Source: Saccoglossus kowalevskii
Lineage: Eukaryota; Hemichordata; Enteropneusta; Harrimaniidae
NCBI RefSeq assembly: GCF_000003605.2
Contig: NW_003135340.1
Coordinates: 163,042 to 198,745, forward strand
Direction of reading: 5' to 3'
DNA: 35,704 nt
Position 1 is the first letter of the stretch; each line of letters opens with the position of its first letter. A program made the position numbers and the translations under genes. Below the pieces are notes generated by a model. The model made no database searches. It saw only the letters and a list, made by a program, of their open reading frames with translations, and was not told the DNA's origin. Shown here piece after piece: positions 28,673 through 35,704 of the stretch.

Positions 28673-28880
28673 CTGTAGAATACTTTATTTTCGTTTGGAA
28701 TTTATTTTCGCTGGTTTCGCCGAAGGGATTATTTCGTGAAAATAAAATCCAGCAAATATACTTTTTTTCCTATATTTCACATTAAACTCATTAAAAATCA
28801 GTGAAAATAAATTCCATACAAAACGCCCAAAATGCCTTTTCAGCGAAAATTGATTCCAGCGAAAATAAAGTATTCCACAG
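28673..28880 (-). mobile_element. TA-flanked foldback element, copy C (inverted)
   Basis: It starts CTGTAGAATACTTTATTTTC and ends GTATTCCACAG, flanked by TA (28671-28672, 28881-28882). Internal order is reversed relative to copies A, B and D: the phrase ACAAAACGCCC is the reverse complement of GGGCGTTTTGT in copy A. It carries a short extra segment near its left end. Confidence 0.8.
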
Positions 28881-29067
28881 TAATTAAGGAAGAGTCTGAA
28901 TTACTGATTTGCTCTATTTGCAGCACTTGTGTAGATTACAGTTGTGTGTCAACATTCAAAGTAAATATTATGACTCAGTATACAATGAAATTTTCAGTTT
29001 ATATGCACTTCTATTTGAGACGTGCTTCTAATAGAGCAAATACAGTATATCACATTTTCAGTAAATA

Positions 29068-29257
29068 TTGTAGAATACTTTATTTTAGCTGGAATTAATT
29101 TTCGCTGAAAAGACATTTTGGGTATTTTGTATGCAATTTATTTTCACTGATTTTTGACATTTGAATGTAAAATAAAGGAATAAAGGTATATTCGCTGGAT
29201 TTTATTTTCACTGACTCATTCCTTAAGCGAAAATAAATCCAAGCGAAAATAAAGTGA
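29068..29257 (+). mobile_element. TA-flanked foldback element, copy D (right end decayed)
   Basis: It has the same orientation as copies A and B, starting TTGTAGAATACTTTATTTTA after TA at 29066-29067. The right terminus has lost the last bases of the inverted repeat (it reads AAATAAAGTGAGTATG where others read AAATAAAGTATTCTACAG). It lies 187 bases from the inverted copy C. Confidence 0.7.
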
Positions 29258-29529
29258 GTATGTGGACCAAGTTTTGATTTTGATTTTGATAAGTGGTTTA
29301 TATATGCTATTATTACAATGAACATGCTATTCTTATCTGTGATAACATCATGAATGCAAGATCTTCAGCTGATTGTGGAGCTCTGTAACATTTAACATAA
29401 CATGGATTGTTAAATAATGATTTTGTGATTTTAGCTTAAAGTGACCAAGAATGTGTGCACCAGTAGATTCAGCAAAGAAAAGTGTTAGATGATGTACTCA
29501 GAGAGGACACTATTATATAATGTATTCTA

Positions 29530-30930
29530 GTTTGCAATTGCAATCAGCTAATCAGTTTTAGAGAAGACAGTATAGTATCGAATAATGCCCTCTAGTTTGT
29601 AATCAGCTAATCAGTTTTAGAGAAGACAGTATAGTATCGGATAATGCCCTCTAGTTTGTAATCAGCTAATCAGTTTTAGAGAAGACAGTATAGTATCGAA
29701 TAATGCCCTCTAGTTTGTAATCAGCTAATCAGTTTTAGAGAAGACAGTATCGGATAATGCCCTCTAGTTTGTAATCAGCTAATCAGTTTTAGAGAAGACA
29801 GTATAGTATCGAATAATGCCCTCTAGTTTGTAATCAGCTAATCAGTTTCAGAGAAGACAGTACAGTATCGAATAATGTACTTGTTTGCAATCAGCTAATC
29901 AGTTTCAGAGAAGACAGTATAGTATTGGATAATGCCCTCTAGTTTGTAATCAGCTAATCAGTTTTAGAGAAGACAGTATCGAATAATGCCCTCTAGTTTG
30001 TAATCAGCTAATCAGTTTTAGAGAAAACAGTATAGTATCGAATAATGCCCTCTAGTTTGTAATCAGCTAATCAGTTTCAGAGAAGACAGTACAGTATCGA
30101 ATAATATACTCGTTTGCAATCAGCTAATCAGTTTCAGAGAAGACAGTATAGTATTGGATAATGCCCTCTAGTTTGTAATCAGCTAATCAGTTTCAGAGAA
30201 GACAGTATAGTATTGGATAATGCCCTCTAGTTTATAATCAGTTTCAGAGAAGACAGTATAGTATTGGATAATGCCCTCTAGTTTGCAATCAGCTAATCAG
30301 TTACAGAGAAGACAGTATAGGATTGGATAATGCCCTCTAGTTTGTAATCAGCTAATCAGTTACAGAGAAGACAGTATAGTATTGGATAATGTACTAGTTT
30401 GTAATCAGCTAATCAGTTTCAGAGAAGACAGTATAGTATTGGATAATGCCCTCTAGTTTGTAATCAGCTAATCAGTTACAGAGAAGACAGTATAGTATTG
30501 GATAATGTACTAGTTTGTAATCGGCTAATCAGTTTCAGAGAAGACAGTATAGTATCGGATAATGCCCTCTAGTTTGTAATCAACTAATCAGTTTCAGAGA
30601 AGACAGTATAGTATTGGATAATGCCCTCTTAGTTTGTAATCAGCTAATCAGTTTCAGAGAAGACAGTATAGTATCGAATAATGTACTCGTTTGCAATCAG
30701 CGAATCACTTTCATAGACAGTATAGTATCGGATAATGTACTTGTTTGCAATCAGCAAATCAGTTTTAGAGAAGACACTATAGTATTAGAAGATATGTACT
30801 TTAATTTGAAATTTGTTTCAGAAAAGACACTATAGTATTAGAGGATATGTACTTTAATTTGCAATCAGCTAATAGGTTTCAAAGAAGACAGTGTAGTCCA
30901 ATTTAGTTTGCAATCAACAAAATAGATTCA
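29530..30930 (+). repeat. 59-bp minisatellite, about 24 units
   Basis: The unit runs CAGCTAATCAGTTTTAGAGA, AGACAGTATAGTATCGGATA, ATGCCCTCTAGTTTGTAAT. Variants include units lacking TAGTA, units with ATGTACTTGTTTGCAATC in place of the ATGCCCTCTAG part, and a T/C/A change in GTTTTAGAG. Unit order suggests blocks duplicated together. The array decays at both ends. The open frame at 30614-30835 inside it is a by-product. Confidence 0.95.
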
Positions 30931-31209
30931 GAGACGAAATACAACTACAGCAGTACTAAATACTAAAGTGGTCTGCAAGGTATTGCCATTGTTGTACATC
31001 CACAGCATGCACATAATGCTATATTTTCAGAGACATGCACAGCCCACAAAAAATCATATATGCATGATTACCCTGAGTTTCACGTCTCTGTTTGAAAGGC
31101 TCAAAATTTTGGTAGCATGAGCTGAAATTAAAACAATATTTTCTTATACACATTTTCCCTGGACAGTTAATTGTGTAGTACATACAGCTGAAGGGAGGAA
31201 CTCAACTGA

Positions 31210-31555
31210 CACACATCGTGGTACTTTCTGGGGGTACAAATTCACTACCAATGAGAATTTCTCAATTATTTCCTCCAAAAAAGTCACACATCCTGGTACT
31301 TTTTGGGGGTACAAATTAACTAAAATGAGAATTTCTCAATTATTTCCTTTCAAAAGGTCACACATCCTGGTACTTTCTGGGAGTACAAATTCACTACCAA
31401 TGAGAATTTCTCAATTATTTCTTTTCAAAAGGTCACACATCCTGGTACTTTCTGGGGGTACAAATTCAGTACCAATGAGAATTTCTCAATTATTTCCTTT
31501 CAAAAGGTCACACATCCTGGTACTTTCTGGGGGGTACCAATTCACTAGCAACAAG
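31210..31555 (+). repeat. 75-bp minisatellite, about 4.6 units
   Basis: The unit begins CACACATCCTGGTACTTTCT, continues GGGGGTACAAATTCACTACC, and ends AATTATTTCCTTTCAAAAGG. Because 75 is divisible by three, an open frame repeats the same peptide (31325-31657), but it has no other coding support. Confidence 0.92.
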
Positions 31556-31659
31556 AAGTTACCTTCCCACAAAAATGCAAGAAGTTTAAATGAAGTTCAA
31601 AAACAGTTAAACATCACAAATACTCACACCAGGAACCAAAGGGGCCTTAAGAAGTAAAA

Positions 31660-33330
31660 CATGCGGTCTATTGGCTAATAATCACTGAGATCATTATTTT
31701 CTATCTTTGACTTTGCTATAGTTTTTCAATATTGCATATACATGTACGGTATTGTAAGCTCTTCATTTGGCCATGTAGATAAAAATTGAATTGTACGGTT
31801 ATCAGATTATTTTTTATACAGAAATGTTTGGTAATAAATTTAAGACGGCATATATTAATATTGCAAATATCATTTCAGTAAATTAATAGATTAATTAATT
31901 CACAGTAGTACTAATGACGAATTTGTTTTAAGAGCATCTATAACAACATACACATATAGAAATCATTGTTTTCTGGTATGTGGTTCAAAAAGATAATTAT
32001 TCAATTATTCAATAACAAGTGGATGTTTTTGTTGGGTGATTATACTTTTAAGGTGGCTAAATTAAGATTCTGTCAAATTCGCTGAAATGACATGACATGT
32101 AGTTATTTCACTGTTCTACAGTAATTGATTTGGGATTTGTAGCTAGCGAGACAAGTCGTGTATAGTGAAGGATTCGGTGAAGAGACTTTCATGTACAAGA
32201 ATTAAAATAACATTTCTCAACCGTCTGAATAAGTAGTAATTAGTTGTCAATCAAATAGTGATGAATTTTATTTTAATAATAAAAAAAATTGGGCATTTGT
32301 CTCGATTTGATCTATCTGGCAAGCTTATATATATTGCACAAAACTATGATACGTGGTCAGTTATCCAATCAAAGAGAGGAATTTATGTAACAGTTCATTT
32401 AAAACATTCATATATGGTGAAGACCTCGTAATTGACCTTCTAACAACACGTGTCTCATGCATAGTAGAAACTTCTCAATTTTATGTGAGGATGCTTTCTA
32501 CCTGCATTTACTCAATCTAGGCATTGCCTTAAAGAATTATTTTTCCTGCCACAGTTCCGGTTATGTCCTGAGATTTAAAAAAAAATAACTATTACCATAG
32601 CCAATGTTCTCTAATCTGAGTCATGGTGAGGCAGTGATTAAACCTATAATAATCAAAACGTTAAGTTTCACAACACGTTTTAATTTCTTTTTAATTTTTT
32701 TTGCATATGATTTTTTTTTGTTAATGCATACTAATTTAGATAGAGAACTAAAAAAAAAACTAAATTTTAAAAACTGCTATGATCAGATAAAAATTAAAAG
32801 AATATTTGTTTAATAATTAACAATTGAATGAGGAGTTCAAATTAATAAATACTATGAATTAATTGAGGTTTATGGTATATTGCATCTTAATTTTGCAATA
32901 CAATAATACAACAATTGCAAAATTACAAATTTATAAAATAATAAAAACAAAATCAATAAGAGTTACTATCACTAGATGGCAGTCATTATGGCTGTACATG
33001 TTAACACTTAATACTTCAAAAACTGTATTATAAGCTGCGTCTATTAAAAATGGTACATAGCAACAGAAAGGATGTGGCTTCTATTAGAGCATCTACACAT
33101 GAGAAATTTTTGGTTCTCAATTGTTCAAAGAAGTGGGTGTGGCTTCTATTAGAAATGCAGCCATTAATACAACTTTTATGGTAATAGTAGTATGGTAATA
33201 AAACTCCAAAAGATATTAGATGTGTTTTCAAAATACATCTGATAATTTGGAAAATTACTTTTATGATTGCCATCCATTTGAATGTTGAGGGCTATATATA
33301 CCTGGTATATATGTATAAATATATTTCATT
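31660..33330. other. AT-rich stretch between minisatellites and the acid phosphatase
   Basis: I see no gene or clear repeat here, only homopolymer-rich DNA and short chance frames. It ends just beyond the predicted polyadenylation signal of the acid phosphatase. Confidence 0.45.
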
Positions 33331-33336
33331 TTGATC

Positions 33337-33342
33337 TTTATT
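33337..33342 (-). terminator. Polyadenylation signal of the acid phosphatase gene
   Basis: On the minus strand AATAAA lies about 140 bases after the acid phosphatase stop codon, a normal 3' leader length. Confidence 0.5.
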
Positions 33343-33482
33343 GGACTTCACTGGATGCGATGAATGACATGATAAGGTGATGATAGTGTACACAGTGTGA
33401 TAAAAACAAAAGCAACTTCACATATCAACACTAAAGGGCAGTCACACACCTAGATCATTTTCTTCATCACTGACATCACCTT

Positions 33483-33610
33483 TCAAAGTTCCATGGAATC
33501 AAGTGACTGTCTTTTCCTTTTTCCTTTGAGTGGATCAATTAGTACACCACAGCAAAGAACAACAAATAATATCATCACAAATATAAGAGCTATACCAGCA
33601 ATTATACTCC
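33483..33610 (-). CDS. Last acid phosphatase exon (membrane anchor and tail)
   Basis: The acceptor is TTTTTTATTGCAG ending at 33611. In phase it codes 41 residues: a 20-residue hydrophobic span, then GVLIDPLKGKRKRQ and SLDSMEL, then TGA at 33485-33483. The basic residues right after the span fit a type I anchor. No tyrosine sorting motif of the vertebrate lysosomal type is present. Confidence 0.82.
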
Positions 33611-35704
33611 CTGCAATAAAAAATAAAAATAAGCCAATTCAGGCCTTTTGGTCAACAGTTTTTGCTAAAAAAAACAAATGACATTTCTTTTGGGAGTGAG
33701 GAAATAAAGTGTTATTTCCATATTGATTTGTGCATTTTTGGACAGTGTACTACATTTGGGAAAATTAGGTGTTGGCGTATAAATTAAAACACTCCATCAG
33801 AAAATGTATTTCATCTTGAATTCTTCCACAATAGTCTGAGTACTTGTCCACATAGTCAAAAAAGAAGGTAATGTTTATGTTGGTCAATTGAGGGTGCTAT
33901 CACTAGCTGACCTCTGGTTCAGAAGCACTCACAGAAGAGGAAGTTTGCCTTCAGCACACTTGAATTTGCATAATAATAGCCATGCCAGGGTTTTAGGTAT
34001 GCAAATATTTAAACACCTTCTGTGCTGAGAGTGGGGCAGAAGGCCAGATAAGGAATGTATTACCCATAATTCCCTGGGTGAACACATTTGTTTTCAAATA
34101 GTCAAGCATTCTGGAATTACGTACATATTGCAAAACTTGTCGGCGGGGGGGGGGGGGGGATAAGACATTCAATATAAAGTTAGCAATCGGTCAGAATGTT
34201 TTTAATTTATCTCCCACATCCTTTTGTTTTTTACATTTTTAAGTTAAAGAAATGGACAGTCAAATGCTTCACACAAGGTGATATCATGGCGATGCACTCC
34301 ACCAGGATCTACATCATATTACAAGAAATAAATTGGATTTTCAAGCCTCAAGTGACTTTTCATGCTTTCCATAAATTTAACTTCATGTTTATTGTGTCTC
34401 AGTTGATCTTGTAGAATAACACAGACCAATACATCAAGGCCTGGGATGGCAATTGTGATTAAACACCATTTTAACATATTTGCAAACCATAAAAAATTTT
34501 TATCAAAAGTAGACAGGCATAAATACGATTCAGGATAACTGCACATATATTGTCATACCATATGAGTACAAAACTAACAGACAGATCTGTATGGTTTATT
34601 TTAGAAAAAGTTTCATTTCACTTCTCCCGCTAAAAACAGTACTATACAGCATTGCAGGGGTCTAAGCATATGCAGTTTATTCAAACTTATTCACTCATGT
34701 GGTCAAGATCAGTCAGAAATGAATTTGTGTGTATAATGCATCTGTAGGAATTAGATATGCACAATCTATTGTTCACACAAGTCTCTCCTGAAAATTCAGC
34801 ATTCTGAAGACAATCTTCAAGTGTTTTTTTGGGAAAAAACTTGGCAGGAAAATGTCACATGGCTGCTAAACTTTTTATTGGTGAAATAGGTTGTGCACTT
34901 AGCAATGATGCTACAACAACAAAATTAAGTATGCCTATCAGAAAAAGTCAAAAATTGGAACTTCCTGTTTAACAATTCAAGATGGCTGCCAAATTAGTTG
35001 ACCAATCAAAATTGTTTTTGACAAAACATTAGATGAAGAATAGATTTCTAGGAAATGGATACATGCATATTTAATCGCGCCCATGACCAGCAATAACTTT
35101 TTTCCAAATCTCTTCACCTATGTATACAACACCCTGTTAGTAGTAAATATGCATCTGTTCGGTCCACGTCTTTAACGCATTACACAAGATCTCGTAGTGA
35201 AAGAGAAATCATGTATATTGTACATTCTCCACACATACCTATATTGAAATGCAGATCCCAGTAATCTATTATTGTACCATGTGAGTGAGGATGGATACCA
35301 GTCTCACCACCACATTCCTCAGTCCATTCTTCTTCAGTTAGCCTCACCTTTGAGCTTAATTTTAAAAAATCCTCAAGAGGACAGCTTTTATCACAGCCTG
35401 TTATTTGTAATTGATAAGGCTCCCTTTGTGTGTTGTTATAGTAATATACATCAATTGTATAAGTCCTGTAAAAATAAAGATAAGCTCTTTTAAATAAAGA
35501 AGATTTGAAAGATTTACTATTATGTTCATAATTATTCTTTTGGTATATCATTTCTGACAAGACAATCAACACAAACACATCTATATATAGTTCCTGAAAA
35601 GAAAATTAACTGACGATGAGACTCTGTGCTACTTTGTAATCTGTACTTTCTGAATTAAGCTTTGGTGTGTTTTATAACTGTAGAACAGAACACATATACC
35701 TTCC
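33483..35704 (-). CDS. Histidine-type acid phosphatase, membrane-anchored (last exons; 5' part outside window)
   Basis: Two exons, 35465-35239 and 33610-33483, join in phase 1 and encode the C-terminal end of a lysosomal/prostatic-type acid phosphatase. The diagnostic part is DVYYYNNTQREPYQL, then GCDKSCPLEDFLKL, then EEWTEEC. In known members this is the last strand and the conserved Cys-containing segment before the anchor. A linker with HPHSHG leads to a membrane span (SIIAGIALIFVMILFVVLCC) and a 21-residue basic tail ending SLDSMEL. The enzymes hydrolyse phosphomonoesters in lysosomes or at the cell surface. The catalytic RHG and HD motifs belong to exons right of the window. The sequence GGAAG|GTATATG at the window edge is the donor of the preceding exon, and its AG completes an Arg codon. 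Confidence 0.88.
34143..34158. repeat. Poly-G tract
   Basis: A run of about 15 G, interrupted near its start, in the acid phosphatase intron. It may form a G-quadruplex-like structure. It is not flanked by inverted termini. Confidence 0.75.
35239..35465 (-). CDS. Penultimate acid phosphatase exon
   Basis: The acceptor is TTTTTACAG ending at 35466, and the donor is GTATGTG starting at 35238. One G completes a codon from the previous exon, 75 codons follow, and one G remains for the anchor exon. It holds one NNT sequon and the conserved Cys residues (GCDKSC and EEC). Confidence 0.88.
35513..35700. repeat. Segment shared with the receptor intron (10798-11003)
   Basis: This acid phosphatase intron segment matches 10798-11003 in the same orientation through several blocks (GATTTACTATTATGTTCATA, TGGTATATCATTTCTG, CTCTGTGCTACTT, ATCTGTACTTTCTGAATT, TATACCTTC). 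The match reaches the splice donor at the window edge and may continue beyond it. Confidence 0.6.

Larger units (their letters stand above)
22811..29490. other. Long stretch without a supported host gene
   Basis: Apart from the foldback copies, the transposon-like relic and short motifs listed separately, I see AT-rich sequence with homopolymer runs (for example poly-A near 26570) and no exon chain on either strand. Confidence 0.45.

Noticed and set aside
30614-30835. 73-codon frame in the 59-bp array
   Set aside because: It is a by-product of the minisatellite.
29530-30930. CRISPR-like array
   Set aside because: Units are contiguous 59-bp tandem repeats with no unique spacers, and the DNA is clearly from an animal.
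31325-31657. 110-codon plus-strand frame with repeated MRISQLFPFKRSH
   Set aside because: It arises because the 75-bp minisatellite unit is a multiple of three; there is no independent coding evidence.

Overview
The window looks like nuclear DNA of a multicellular invertebrate animal. It is AT-rich, its genes are split by GT-AG introns, and its proteins include animal types: a mucin-like type I receptor, a membrane acid phosphatase and a Golgi-type glycosyltransferase. Long non-coding stretches are filled with foldback elements, a truncated LINE, minisatellites and microsatellites. One assembly gap (18396-18963) is present. I cannot fix the phylum from sequence alone; an invertebrate deuterostome or a lophotrochozoan would fit. 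Nothing resembles a bacterial operon, phage, plasmid or CRISPR locus.

Layout, left to right. (1) Positions 490-5518, minus strand: the first four coding exons of an unrecognised, probably cytosolic, serine-rich protein whose 3' part lies beyond position 1. Exon phases agree at all three junctions. Its introns hold at least three foldback elements. (2) Positions 8188-14226, minus strand: a complete four-exon gene for a 323-residue cell-surface protein. It has a signal peptide, about 14 copies of an 11-residue Thr/Pro repeat, one membrane span and a short tail with an NPVY motif. Its 4.3 kb first intron is full of degenerate repeats. (3) Positions 14300-20700: no convincing gene. This part holds tRNA-like relics, an intact-looking 379 bp element with 9-bp target duplications, a TAA microsatellite, the gap, and a hairpin followed by an ATTC microsatellite. 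(4) Positions 20746-21925, plus strand: an intronless coding sequence for a type II membrane glycosyltransferase with a DXD motif. A minus-strand LINE tail lies directly downstream. (5) Positions 22750-33300: repeat-rich, with four copies of one TA-flanked foldback family, a transposon-protein-like relic, a 59-bp minisatellite of about 24 units and a 75-bp minisatellite. (6) Positions 33483 to beyond 35704, minus strand: the last exons of a histidine-type acid phosphatase with a membrane anchor.

The genes do not form a pathway. Three of them act in the secretory or endolysosomal route (mucin-like receptor, glycosyltransferase, acid phosphatase), but I see no sign of shared control. The parts most worth a second look are the mucin-like receptor with its sequon-toggling repeats, the poly-G-ended element with 9-bp duplications, the TA-flanked foldback family, and a 0.2 kb duplicated segment shared by the acid phosphatase intron and the receptor's first intron.
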